Shown: positions 26,111-35,058 of the stretch, one piece after another
Layout of the letters: each line of letters opens with the position of its first letter
Position numbering within the stretch: position 1 is the first letter of the stretch
Source of the DNA: an uncultured Eubacteriales bacterium
GTDB taxonomy: Bacteria > Bacillota > Clostridia > UBA1381 > UMGS1253
Assembly (NCBI GenBank): GCA_902492065.1
Contig: CABUKE010000005.1
Location: forward strand, 62,001-126,000
Length of the DNA: 64,000 bases
Reading direction: 5' to 3'
Made by a program: the position numbers and the translations under genes
Notes under the pieces: model-generated
The model's input: the letters and a program-made list of their open reading frames with translations, nothing else
The model's database searches: none
What the model was told of the DNA's origin: nothing

Positions 26111-27778
26111 ATGAGCCAGGAAAAGCGCGAGGCGCTGTTTATTTTTGAACAAAACGGCTATAGAGTCACGGAGCAGATGCTTGCCATGCCGGACGGCGTA
26201 CGTCTGTATACCCGCTGTATTCTGCCGAAAGAAGGCGATACGTTTCCGGTTATTTTTACCCGTACGCCGTACGACCCGGTTACGCTGCCCAGCCCGTTTG
26301 GCGTTGAGGAAGGCTGGTATGCGCGCAGCTATGCGCCGTATCTGTCCCACGGGTATGCGCTCGTCCACCAGCACTGCTGCGGCACGGGCATGAGCGAGGG
26401 GGAATTTTCCGCTTATATGCGGGAGCGCGGCGACGGGCTTGCCACACTGGACTGGATACGCAGCCAGCCGTTCTATAACGGTGAAATTTATGTAATGGGC
26501 GCGAGCTATACGTCGTTTGTCCATTTGTCTTATCTCGACGCGGCGGACGACGTCAAGGGAGCGGCGCTGTCGGTTGAGCCGGCGAATATGTATAAAGGGT
26601 ATCACGAGCACGGCGTGTTCAAAAAGGATATCCATTTCGGTTGGTTTATGGATCATTATCATAAAAAGAGCCTTGATACGGAGGCAATCCGGGAGGAAAA
26701 GCGCAGCGGCGCCATGCACCTGCGCCCGGTCACGGACGTGGCGCGGTTTGTCTACGGGGAGGACGTGCCGGAATTTACGGAGATGATGTGCTCCAAGCAT
26801 GAGGAGGACGCTTACTGGCAGGAGCATGACTATCCGCACGTGCGCGCGTCCATGAAGTCAATGCGTGCGCCGGTGCTGCTGTTTGACGGCTGGTATGATA
26901 TTTATATCAATACCATGTTTGACATGTGGAATGAGCTGCCGCCCCAGACGCGGGAGCAGTCCGCGATGATTGTCGGGCCGTGGGACCATAGCCTTAATCT
27001 GTACAGAATGCCGGAGGCAACCGTCCGGCTTGCGCTGTCGGACGCGGAGATGGACCAGGATGCAGTAATTCTAAGTTGGTTCGAGCATATACGGGGCAAG
27101 GGTGCGCCGCTTCTGGCAGAACCGGGCCGTGTGCGCTACTACCGGATTGGTCAGGGGTGGCAGACGGCGCGCCTGGTCGGCGCGGACGCGTACAAGATGC
27201 TGTATCTGTCTGACGGCGGCGCGTTGTCCGGGCGGCCAGGGGCGGAAACGGAGCTGTCCTACCGCTACGACCCGGACGACCCGGCGTACTTCCCGGGCGG
27301 GCAGGATGCGTTCAACACCCAGCCGACTGGCCTTGTCCAGCAGGAGGAGATAAATCCCCGGCAGGATGTGCTGCGTTTTGTGAGCGCGCCGCTGACGGAG
27401 GCAGCTACAATGGAGGGCGAAATAGAGGCGACGCTCACCGTGAAGTCCGACTGTGCGGACACGGCGTTTTTTGTTCGCGTCAGCGCCATAAAGGGCGGCG
27501 ATACGTGGGTGGTGCGCGACACCATCTTTACGCTCGACCGGGAAACGGGCGGTTATACACCGGGCAGTACGGTGCAGGTGACGGTACATACGGCACCGGT
27601 TTCCTGGCGGCTGGAGAAGGGCGACCGGATTCGCGTGGATGTGTCGTCGTCAAACTTCCCGACTTATGCTGCACACACGAATACGAAGGGGAACTGGGCC
27701 GAGCAGGCTGAGACGAAGGTTGCACACAATACGGTGGTGTGCGGGCGTTCGTGGGTTAAACTGCCGGTTCAGAGATAA
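26111..27778 (+). CDS. CocE/NonD-family alpha/beta hydrolase (X-Pro peptidase S15-like)
   Basis: 555 residues without a signal peptide. The N-terminal part reads MPDGVRLYTRCILP and PVIFTRTPYDP as in S15/CocE proteins. The nucleophile is Ser132 in MGASYTSF (usual GxSYxG), with Asp in FDGWYDIY and His in GPWDHS. A jelly-roll C-terminal domain (about 390-550) contains GDRIRVDVSSSNFP. These enzymes are acyl hydrolases or dipeptidyl peptidases; the substrate is open. The ATG at 26111 is preferred to an upstream start that would add a hydrophobic but poorly supported extension. Confidence 0.85.
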   Translation: MSQEKREALFIFEQNGYRVTEQMLAMPDGVRLYTRCILPKEGDTFPVIFTRTPYDPVTLPSPFGVEEGWYARSYAPYLSHGYALVHQHCCGTGMSEGEFSAYMRERGDGLATLDWIRSQPFYNGEIYVMGASYTSFVHLSYLDAADDVKGAALSVEPANMYKGYHEHGVFKKDIHFGWFMDHYHKKSLDTEAIREEKRSGAMHLRPVTDVARFVYGEDVPEFTEMMCSKHEEDAYWQEHDYPHVRASMKSMRAPVLLFDGWYDIYINTMFDMWNELPPQTREQSAMIVGPWDHSLNLYRMPEATVRLALSDAEMDQDAVILSWFEHIRGKGAPLLAEPGRVRYYRIGQGWQTARLVGADAYKMLYLSDGGALSGRPGAETELSYRYDPDDPAYFPGGQDAFNTQPTGLVQQEEINPRQDVLRFVSAPLTEAATMEGEIEATLTVKSDCADTAFFVRVSAIKGGDTWVVRDTIFTLDRETGGYTPGSTVQVTVHTAPVSWRLEKGDRIRVDVSSSNFPTYAAHTNTKGNWAEQAETKVAHNTVVCGRSWVKLPVQR

Positions 27779-28066
27779 GGAAAATTCCATAAAAACACCA
27801 TGCGAATTACATATTTAACCAGAAAATTACACATATTAGGAAATAAATTGTGAATAAATTGTTAAACCTAAATACTGCACAAAAAAATCGTTGATTTTTC
27901 TTGCAAAATGACTTAAAAAATATTATTATAAGAATAGGAGTGCTCGAACCTGCACAACTGCTATATCCGGTGCAGGAAGCGTTTTGTGCAAAATCCGGCT
28001 GTAGGGGAATTCGGGCCTGCGGGCATTGATATATACAAATTATTTTAATATAGGGAGGAAAGAACG
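27779..28066 (+). promoter_or_regulatory. Promoter and long structured leader of the PucR/CdaR-like gene
   Basis: Gene-free AT-rich stretch. A promoter TTGCAA (27901-27906), 17-nt spacer, TATTAT (27924-27929) would give a leader of about 130 nt. The leader holds a CCTGCAC/GTGCAGG hairpin and a GC-rich inverted segment near 27990-28025. It matches no riboswitch I know. AGGGAGG precedes the start codon. Confidence 0.45.
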
Positions 28067-29152
28067 ATGATCAAGAAGACATTCCAAAATGTAATCAATC
28101 AGATGGATGCATTTCTCACCTCGCCGGTCGGCGTAATGGACAGCGAAGGCTTTGTGCTCGCTACGAACGCATCGGAAAACATGGCGGAGTATTCGGACAT
28201 TTTTCTCGCTGCGGTCAATGACTCGATGGAGATTCACGGCTGCCGCGGGTACAGCGTTTGCGGCATCAGCAAGACGGCAAAGCCAGAATATATCGTCTAT
28301 GTACGGGGCATTGACGATGAGTCGCGGCGGACATGCATGATGCTTGCGGTTTCCTTGAGCAATATCCGCCTGTTCTATGACGACAAATATGACAAGACCA
28401 CCTTTATCAAAAATATTATATCGGACAATACGTTGCCGCTCGATTTGCACCAGCGTGCGCGCGAGCTGCACATGGACTTTGACCAGAAGCGCGTTGTTTT
28501 TGTCATTAAGGTAATGCAGTCGGGCGACATTGCTGCGCTTGACATCATTACGGGGATGTTCCCTGAGCATGAGCGCGACTTCGTGTTCTCGATGGACGAA
28601 AACACAATTGTGCTGGTGAAGGAAACGGACGATACGACGACCGAGGAAGAGCTTGAGGCGCTGGCGCAGACGATGATTGACAACTTAAACAGCGAAGCTA
28701 TGATGAACGTGCTCGTCGGCATCAGCACGCCGTCGGAGAACCTCAACGTGCTCGCGGCGGCTTATAAAGAGGCGCAGGTTGCGCTGGAGATTGGGCGCGT
28801 GTTTGAAAACGACAAATACATTCTCAGCTACAAGAGCCTCGGCGTGGGGAGGTTAATTTACCACCTGCCGACGCGTCTGTGCCAGCTCTTCTTGCAGGAG
28901 GTTCTGACCAAGAAGGGACTCGACGCACTCGACGACGAGATTATTACGACGATTTACGAATTCTTTAAAAACGACCTCAATGTAAGTGAAACGGCGCGTA
29001 AGCTGTACATCCACCGCAATACGCTGGTGTATCGGCTTGACAAAGTGCTCAAGACGATTGGGCTCGATTTGCGCAAGTTTGACGACGCGGTTGTATTTAA
29101 AGTAGCGATGATGGTAAATCAGTACCTGATTTCCAACCCCATGAAGATTTAA
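28067..29152 (+). CDS. PucR/CdaR-type transcriptional regulator
   Basis: 361 residues. The C-terminal 60 residues are the PucR helix-turn-helix (LNVSETARKLYIHRNTLVYRLDKV), preceded by a GGDEF-like fold typical of CdaR regulators (about 160-280). The N-terminal 130 residues are a possible sensor domain. Such proteins control sugar-acid or amino-acid catabolism. The next gene is ftsE, only 26 bases on, with no terminator seen, so it may be transcribed into the cell-division operon. Confidence 0.85.
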   Translation: MIKKTFQNVINQMDAFLTSPVGVMDSEGFVLATNASENMAEYSDIFLAAVNDSMEIHGCRGYSVCGISKTAKPEYIVYVRGIDDESRRTCMMLAVSLSNIRLFYDDKYDKTTFIKNIISDNTLPLDLHQRARELHMDFDQKRVVFVIKVMQSGDIAALDIITGMFPEHERDFVFSMDENTIVLVKETDDTTTEEELEALAQTMIDNLNSEAMMNVLVGISTPSENLNVLAAAYKEAQVALEIGRVFENDKYILSYKSLGVGRLIYHLPTRLCQLFLQEVLTKKGLDALDDEIITTIYEFFKNDLNVSETARKLYIHRNTLVYRLDKVLKTIGLDLRKFDDAVVFKVAMMVNQYLISNPMKI

Positions 29153-29178
29153 CCTGCAACTAAACGGAGATGCTGCCA

Positions 29179-29865
29179 ATGATAGAGTTTGACCATGTTA
29201 CAAAGGTGTACGAGGACGGCACGGCCGCGCTCGACGATATTACGTTCCAGATTGACAAGGGAGAGTTTGTGTTTGTCGTAGGGCCGAGCGGCGCGGGCAA
29301 GTCGACGCTGACGCGCCTGCTTATGCACGAGGAGCTGCCAACAAGCGGCAAGATTACGATTGACGGGGTCGAGGTGGACACGCTCAAAAAGCGGGATATC
29401 CCCTACCTGCGCCGCTCCATTGGCGTGGTGTTCCAGGACTTCCGCCTGCTCGACGACCGGACGGTTTATGAAAACATTGCGTTTGCCATGAAGGTCGTGG
29501 GCGCCACACGGCGCGAAATCCGGCGGCAGGTGCCGTCGCTTTTGAGCGTGGTGGGACTGTCGCATAAAGCGCGCCTGTTCCCGACGCAGCTCTCGCGCGG
29601 GGAGGCGCAGCGCGTTGCAGTGGCGCGCGCGCTGGCGAATAACCCGCCGATTCTGCTGGCGGATGAGCCGACGGCCTCGCTTCCGCCGAAAACGGCGGTG
29701 GAGATTGTCGAGCTGCTCGACGAAATCAATATGCGCGGCACAACGGTCGTCATGTCGACGCACGCTAAGGAAATCGTAGATATGATGCAGAAGCGCGTCA
29801 TTGCGATTGAGGACGGCAAGCTCGTCCGCGACGAGAAGGGAGGTTACGGCTTTGAAGTTAAGTAA
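29179..29865 (+). CDS. ftsE: Cell-division ABC ATPase FtsE (unusual signature motifs)
   Basis: 228 residues. Walker A GPSGAGKST at 35-43 and Walker B with catalytic Glu (LLADEPT, 159-165) and switch His (STHAKE) are intact. The signature motif reads LSRGE (138-142) where FtsE has LSGGE, and the D-loop reads SLPP (167-170) where NLDP is expected. It sits on FtsX and drives it mechanically. The ATG at 29179 follows CGGAGATG; ftsX overlaps the end by 14 bases, as usual. Confidence 0.92.
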   Translation: MIEFDHVTKVYEDGTAALDDITFQIDKGEFVFVVGPSGAGKSTLTRLLMHEELPTSGKITIDGVEVDTLKKRDIPYLRRSIGVVFQDFRLLDDRTVYENIAFAMKVVGATRREIRRQVPSLLSVVGLSHKARLFPTQLSRGEAQRVAVARALANNPPILLADEPTASLPPKTAVEIVELLDEINMRGTTVVMSTHAKEIVDMMQKRVIAIEDGKLVRDEKGGYGFEVK

Positions 29866-30748
29866 TTTCCGGTATTTCGTTTCGCAGGCGTTCCACAGTG
29901 TGGTCCGCAACGGGCTGATGAGCGTGACCTCAATTTTTACGGTACTTTGCTGCATGATTATTCTGGGACTGTTTTTGGTAATCAGCATCAACGTCAATTA
30001 CATAGCGGATCAGATACAGGATCAGTGCGAGGTGCAGGCGTTCATGGAAGAAGGCAGCACAGACGCGCAGATCGCGCAGGCAAAGACGCAGATTGAGGCG
30101 ATTGCAAATGTGGCGGCTGTGGAGCCGTTTACCAAAGAGGATACGCTCGAGTATGCGCGCGAGATGTTTGGCGACCAGGCCGATGCGCTCGACGGGTACG
30201 AGGAGGACAACCCCTTCCGCGATTCGTTCCAGATATCGCTGGTCGATCTGTCGCAGTCCGCTTCTACGATAGCCGAGATTGGAAAGATTAGCGGCGTGGC
30301 CGAGGTAGCGAACCGGCAGGAAACGATGGATACGGTTCTGAACGTAACGAACATGATTAAAAACATGAGTTTTTGGGTGATGCTGCTTTTGGGTATTGTC
30401 TCCATCTTTATCATTGCAAATACAATTAAGCTTGCGGTGTTTGCGCGGCGGAAGGAAATCAACGTGATGAAGTTTGTCGGCGCGACAAACTGGTTTATCC
30501 GGTGGCCGTTTGTATTTGAAGGCATTATCATCGGCGTGGCGGGCGCGGTTATCGCGTTCGGGCTGATTTCGTGGGGCTATGTGGGGCTGCTCGGCTGGAT
30601 GTCGGGGTCGGGCTTCCACATGGATATGTTCCAGCTGAAAACGTATCAGGATATCTGGTGGATGTTGCTCTGCTCCTTTGTCGGAATCGGCGCGGTGATC
30701 GGTGCGGCGGGGAGCGCGCTCTCCATCCGGAAGCATTTGAATGTGTAA
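29852..30748 (+). CDS. ftsX: Cell-division membrane protein FtsX
   Basis: 298 residues from a TTG start nine bases after AAGGGAGG inside ftsE. The first membrane helix (about 25-45) is followed by an extracellular domain of about 120 residues and then three helices (about 170-290), the FtsX topology. The segment NTIKLAVFARRKEINVMKFVGATNWFIRWPF is strongly conserved. It transmits FtsE ATPase cycles to peptidoglycan hydrolases outside. Confidence 0.92.
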   Translation: MKLSNFRYFVSQAFHSVVRNGLMSVTSIFTVLCCMIILGLFLVISINVNYIADQIQDQCEVQAFMEEGSTDAQIAQAKTQIEAIANVAAVEPFTKEDTLEYAREMFGDQADALDGYEEDNPFRDSFQISLVDLSQSASTIAEIGKISGVAEVANRQETMDTVLNVTNMIKNMSFWVMLLLGIVSIFIIANTIKLAVFARRKEINVMKFVGATNWFIRWPFVFEGIIIGVAGAVIAFGLISWGYVGLLGWMSGSGFHMDMFQLKTYQDIWWMLLCSFVGIGAVIGAAGSALSIRKHLNV

Positions 30749-30796
30749 TGGCGGTAGGTCCGGGGCGGCCCGGACAGCAGTGCGGAGGTTTTGCAA

Positions 30797-31990
30797 ATGA
30801 AAAAAAAGACAATGGTCATTATCTGTATCACGCTGGCGGCGGCTATGGTGCTGGCAGTGGTCGGGCCGGTCGCCATCAGCGGGATGTATTCGCTCATGGC
30901 GGAGGCGGCGAGCGAGTCGGAGCTCAACAACAAGCTGGATGAGAACAAACAGACCCAGCAGGAACTGCAAGACGAGCTTGACAGCGTAACGCAGGAGAAG
31001 AAAGAAATGCAGGCGGAGAAGGAACGCCTCGATGGCGAAATTGCGGATTTGGCGACAGAAATTGATACGATAAGCAGCACAATCGCACAGAACGAGAGCG
31101 ATATTGCGCAGAAGGAAGCCGAAATCGCAAGCTTGGAGCAGGAGATTGAAGAAAACGACGACCTGCTGAAAACGCGCCTGCGCGTTATGTACGAAAAGGG
31201 TGGAACCGGGTATATTGACGTGCTCTTCTCGGCGACAAGCTTTTCGGATTTGCTTTTGCGGATGGACATGGTTCAGCAGATTTATGAGCATGATCAGGCA
31301 TTGATTAAACAAATGGAAACAACAAAGGCCACGGTTGAAACCGCGAAGGCGGAGATTGAGGCGACGAAAAAGACAAACGAAGGGCTGAAGCAGGAGCTTG
31401 CAACGCAAAAGTCTGCCATGCAGCAGAAGAGCGACGAAAGCGATAATGTGATTAACCGCCTTGCGCGCAGCGAGGAGGAGCTTCAGGCAGAGATTGCGGA
31501 GCGTGAAAAAGAGAACCAGGACATCCTCGACCAGATTGCGGCTGCAAAGGCGGCGCAGCAGGCGAGCGGCGGCGCTTCCAGCACAATTACGAATACATAC
31601 ACGGGCGGTGTGCTTGGCTGGCCCAGCACAGCGCGCGGAACGATTACATCGCCGTACGGCTGGCGGACGTTCCGCGGCGTGCCGAACAACCATACCGGCA
31701 TTGACATCGCTGTGCCGATGGGAACGCCGGTGCTGGCCTGTGAGGACGGTGTGGTAACCGGCTCCGGCTGGCGCAATTCGTATGGGTACTGCATTACGAT
31801 CGACCATGGTTCTATCACGACGCTGTATGCACATAATAGCGTGCTGCAGGTAAGTGTGGGTCAGACAGTCAAGAAGGGACAGCAGATTGCACTTGCCGGC
31901 TCGACAGGTAACTCCACTGGGCCGCATATTCACTTGGGCGTGATTCAAAACGGACAGTATGTAAATCCGGCTCCATATATTGGTTTGTAA
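30797..31990 (+). CDS. M23 peptidoglycan hydrolase with coiled coil (EnvC/PcsB-like)
   Basis: 397 residues. A signal peptide or anchor (residues 1-35) precedes a long coiled coil (about 40-250) and a LytM/M23 domain (about 270-397) with HTGID, HIHLG and the GxGxxYG-like core. Both His/Asp zinc ligands (HxxxD and HxH) are kept, so it should cut peptidoglycan itself, unlike EnvC. GGAGG precedes the ATG. Position after FtsEX fits an FtsX-controlled hydrolase. Confidence 0.9.
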   Translation: MKKKTMVIICITLAAAMVLAVVGPVAISGMYSLMAEAASESELNNKLDENKQTQQELQDELDSVTQEKKEMQAEKERLDGEIADLATEIDTISSTIAQNESDIAQKEAEIASLEQEIEENDDLLKTRLRVMYEKGGTGYIDVLFSATSFSDLLLRMDMVQQIYEHDQALIKQMETTKATVETAKAEIEATKKTNEGLKQELATQKSAMQQKSDESDNVINRLARSEEELQAEIAEREKENQDILDQIAAAKAAQQASGGASSTITNTYTGGVLGWPSTARGTITSPYGWRTFRGVPNNHTGIDIAVPMGTPVLACEDGVVTGSGWRNSYGYCITIDHGSITTLYAHNSVLQVSVGQTVKKGQQIALAGSTGNSTGPHIHLGVIQNGQYVNPAPYIGL

Positions 31991-32019
31991 TAATCGGCAC
32001 GGGTTTTGACATAAGATGA

Positions 32020-32053
32020 AATAAGCTTTGCGCTGCAGGGCGCAAGGCTTATT
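32020..32053 (+). terminator. Hairpin between the M23 peptidase and ctpA
   Basis: A 14-bp stem AATAAGC-TTTGCGC with GCGCAA-GGCTTATT and a TGCAGG loop. The T-tail is weak, so it may attenuate transcription into ctpA rather than stop it. Confidence 0.6.
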
Positions 32054-32095
32054 CTATTCCGGCAGGGTATTGCCATAAGAACAGAGGGGATTTGT

Positions 32096-33307
32096 TTGAG
32101 TCAAAGAGCAAAAATTATATGGACGGCAGTTATCAGCGTAGTAGCGACGTTTTTGGTGACGGGCGTGCTGTACCTTACGGTGGGGAGCGGCATTCTTGGA
32201 CGGATGCTGTACGTCAGCGACGGAAGCACCTTCCAGAGTCCGCTGCTCGACGAGGTGAAAGCGTATCTGGAAACGTTTTATATGGGTGATCTGAGCGAAG
32301 AGGAAATGGTGTATTATGCGGCGAAGGGCATGGCGGCCTCCACGGAGGACCCCTATACGCGCTACTATACACCGGACGAATTTGAAGAGTATATGGACAG
32401 CAACATTGGGGCATACGTCGGCGTGGGCATCGTGCTGACGGCGACAACGGACACGAATGAGCTTGTCGTTGTCACGCCGTACGAGGATGCTCCGGGCGAT
32501 AAGGCAGGCGTATTCCCGGGCGACATTATTGTTGCAATTGACGGGCAGGCATACACGGGCGAAGATTTGGACGAGGCGGCGGATGTTATGCGCGGCGCTG
32601 ATTTGGCAAACGCAGCCGGCACGCAGGTTACGCTGACGCTGCGGCGCGGTGGTGAAACCTTTGACGTTGTGCTGACGCGCGAGGAGGTACACCTTAAGAC
32701 AGTCAATGCAGAAATGCTCGACGGCGGGATTGGGTACATGCGGATTATCTCGTTTGACGGCGACACGGACGTTGAGGTGGAAAACGCACTCAATACACTG
32801 CTTGCAAGCGGGATGAATAAGCTGGTGCTTGATTTGCGCGACAACGGCGGCGGCGACTACAACACAGCGTGCGGCGTGGCGGGCAAGTTCTTGGACGAGG
32901 GCGACCTGATCGTGTATACCGAGGATAAGAACGGCAAGCGTGAGGAGGAGTACGCCAGTGGGAAAATGACGGACTGCGAGCTGGTTATCCTGATTAATGG
33001 CGGCAGCGCAAGCGCGTCGGAGGTTGTGACGGGCGCGCTCGACGGCAACGGCCGTGCGAAGGCGATTGTCGGAACAACGTCGTACGGGAAAGGGATTACA
33101 CAGAATATTTACCAGCTTAAAAACGGCGGCGGAATGAGCATTACGGTAGACTATTACTATACGCCGACCGGTGAGTGCATCCACGAAAAGGGGATCGAGC
33201 CGGACGTAGAGGTGTCGCTGGGCGAAAATGAAGATAAGCCGAGCACGACGCTGACCTATGAAGAGGATTTGCAGCTGCAAAAAGCCGTGGAGCTGTTGCA
33301 GCAGTAG
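32096..33307 (+). CDS. ctpA: C-terminal processing peptidase (S41)
   Basis: 403 residues from a TTG start. Membrane helix at about 7-27, PDZ domain at about 100-180 (GVGIVLTATTDTNELVVVTPYEDAPGDKAGV then DIIVAIDGQ), and the S41 protease core with Ser in GGSASASE and Lys in GTTSYGKG, a Ser-Lys pair. Such enzymes trim wall-remodelling proteins outside the membrane; following ftsEX and an M23 hydrolase this is the usual clostridial arrangement. Confidence 0.93.
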   Translation: MSQRAKIIWTAVISVVATFLVTGVLYLTVGSGILGRMLYVSDGSTFQSPLLDEVKAYLETFYMGDLSEEEMVYYAAKGMAASTEDPYTRYYTPDEFEEYMDSNIGAYVGVGIVLTATTDTNELVVVTPYEDAPGDKAGVFPGDIIVAIDGQAYTGEDLDEAADVMRGADLANAAGTQVTLTLRRGGETFDVVLTREEVHLKTVNAEMLDGGIGYMRIISFDGDTDVEVENALNTLLASGMNKLVLDLRDNGGGDYNTACGVAGKFLDEGDLIVYTEDKNGKREEEYASGKMTDCELVILINGGSASASEVVTGALDGNGRAKAIVGTTSYGKGITQNIYQLKNGGGMSITVDYYYTPTGECIHEKGIEPDVEVSLGENEDKPSTTLTYEEDLQLQKAVELLQQ

Positions 33308-33312
33308 GCAAT

Positions 33313-33350
33313 AAAAAGACGCTTCTTACAGATTACAGAAGCGTCTTTTT
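33313..33350. terminator. Bidirectional terminator between ctpA and the sigma-factor gene
   Basis: 14-bp stem AAAAAGACGCTTCT/AGAAGCGTCTTTTT with a 10-nt loop. Confidence 0.9.
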
Positions 33351-33358
33351 TGTAGAAA

Positions 33359-34918
33359 TTATTTGAGTACGACGTACGTTGTCGGCAAAATGGAGCCTCC
33401 GCGGTACGGCAGCAGATATCCCCGCTCTACCAGAAGCGAAACCGGCGCGGAGAACGCGTCCTCAAACAGGTGTAAATACGCCATATCCTTTGCCAGATGT
33501 TTCAGGTGCGCCGGAATATGGTTTCTCAAAATCTGCGCCACCGCATCTAGCAGCGCTTCTGCCTCCTCTGTAATCTGCATACTGGCGTATGTTAATAGCT
33601 GTTTCAGCTTCTGGTGCTGCCCCTTTGTCAAGACCGGTACATTGACGGACAGGCCGCCCTCCGTTGCGGCGACATATCCGTTCCGTACCATTTCCGCGGC
33701 TATGGCCTTATCGTTTTCACTGAAAGAATAGGACACGCCGCGCGCAATATCGAGGAATACATTCGTATTGTTTTGCCGGTTAAAGAAATAGTGATGCACC
33801 ATCTCCCCGTTTATCGGAAAATCCATAAATTGGACATGGCCGCTGTCGTTTGAGACGTTTGAGATACCGAAGCCGAACTGCGACTTCCACGTGCTGTACG
33901 CGCAGTCCTCTGCACCCCAGACGAAACATTCTGCTCCGAACTTATCTTTGGGATACGTGATATTTCGGCTGCTTTGCAAGTCCTCCACAATCGCTTGGTA
34001 TAGAAGGAAGCATACCATTTGCCATGCAAACGAATTACCGTCCATATCCGCGCCGGAAAAACCCAGAGCCCGTATCTCAGCTTCCTGTGCAGAAACCGTC
34101 TGCATGACGACGTCTGCAATGCGTTCCTTCAGTTTGGAGGTCTTTGTATCCGCTTCTTTCATAAAATCCTCTGTGAAAATGACGATGTTGGTGTAGTACC
34201 GCTTCCCCTCCTTTTTCAGCAGGTCATGACTGTACAGCTCCGCGAGCTTGTCTTCCATGTACGGCAGGGCAACGCCGATTTCCAGGCTGATTTGCTCTGC
34301 GGTGAGCTTATCGTTATAACACGCAAATAAAATGTTTTGCGAAATTTTGCTGTCGCACAAATGGTAGCAGTGGTTCGGCCCGCTGCCCCAAAACAGAAGC
34401 GACAGCCCTTTCGGGTGATAGCTCTGTTCGCCGTAATTCCGTTCCATACGCACACCTTCCTTCAAAATTTGTCTGGATTTGAACAGCAGGTACTTCACCA
34501 TACTTTCCCCAATTGCGAGTTCGGCTGACACCTGTGCACAGGATTTGTTTTCGATATAGTACATGATGACGGCCCTGCGGTATTTTTCTGCAAGGAGGGA
34601 CAGCTCGCGGCGCAGCCGATACAAGTCGGCAGGGTCGGCGGCCGGATCTTCTCCGGCCGGTATGGCATCGTCGAGCGCGCACTCGTTCCGTTTTGCCTTC
34701 TTTCTGCACCATTGCTTATAAACATTGCCCGCAACCGCCCACATAAAGCCGTAAAAGGCGTCTGCATTGCGGATATTTGCCGCGGACTGGCAGAGCTGCG
34801 TAAGAATCTCCTGCGCCAGGTCCTCCGCATCGAACGGAGTGGACGTGCGCGCTTTACAGTAGGACAATATGGTTTTGGCGGCTTCTGAGATTTTGATATC
34901 GAGTTCGGACTTGTCCAA
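33359..34918 (-). CDS. ECF-like sigma factor with long C-terminal extension
   Basis: 519 residues from a TTG eight bases after GGAGG; an upstream ATG (34957) is possible. Residues about 10-75 contain sigma region 2 (FDAEDLAQEILTQ, FYGFMWAVAGNVYKQW) and about 105-155 region 4 (LAEKYRRAVIMYYIENKS, SAELAIGESMVKYLL). The remaining 360 residues have no family I recognise; part looks like a winged helix (KLTAEQISLEIGVALPYMEDKL). The extension could be a fused sensor or anti-sigma function. No separate anti-sigma gene is adjacent. Confidence 0.8.
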   Translation of the reverse strand: MDKSELDIKISEAAKTILSYCKARTSTPFDAEDLAQEILTQLCQSAANIRNADAFYGFMWAVAGNVYKQWCRKKAKRNECALDDAIPAGEDPAADPADLYRLRRELSLLAEKYRRAVIMYYIENKSCAQVSAELAIGESMVKYLLFKSRQILKEGVRMERNYGEQSYHPKGLSLLFWGSGPNHCYHLCDSKISQNILFACYNDKLTAEQISLEIGVALPYMEDKLAELYSHDLLKKEGKRYYTNIVIFTEDFMKEADTKTSKLKERIADVVMQTVSAQEAEIRALGFSGADMDGNSFAWQMVCFLLYQAIVEDLQSSRNITYPKDKFGAECFVWGAEDCAYSTWKSQFGFGISNVSNDSGHVQFMDFPINGEMVHHYFFNRQNNTNVFLDIARGVSYSFSENDKAIAAEMVRNGYVAATEGGLSVNVPVLTKGQHQKLKQLLTYASMQITEEAEALLDAVAQILRNHIPAHLKHLAKDMAYLHLFEDAFSAPVSLLVERGYLLPYRGGSILPTTYVVLK

Positions 34919-35022
34919 CGGACATCCCTCCTGCAATAGAATCATCGATGATTTCACTGATATAGTGGCACAAAAATGGGGTTGGTTAATGTTGCAACAA
35001 AAATAACCAAAAAAATTTTTTA

Positions 35023-35048
35023 GGGCGCTTCCAAAATAGGAAGCGCCC
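35023..35048 (-). terminator. Terminator of coaX
   Basis: GGGCGCTTCC/GGAAGCGCCC hairpin with an AAAATA loop; on the minus strand it is followed by a T-rich run. Confidence 0.85.
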
Positions 35049-35058
35049 CGATTAAATG

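Noticed and set aside
29930..31948. 672-codon minus-strand open frame opposite ftsX and the M23 gene
   Set aside because: Spans three genes on the other strand and has no recognisable domain or ribosome site.
32000..32030. TTGACA at about 32006 as a ctpA promoter
   Set aside because: No acceptable -10 at 16-18 bases; the sequence downstream is the arm of the hairpin.
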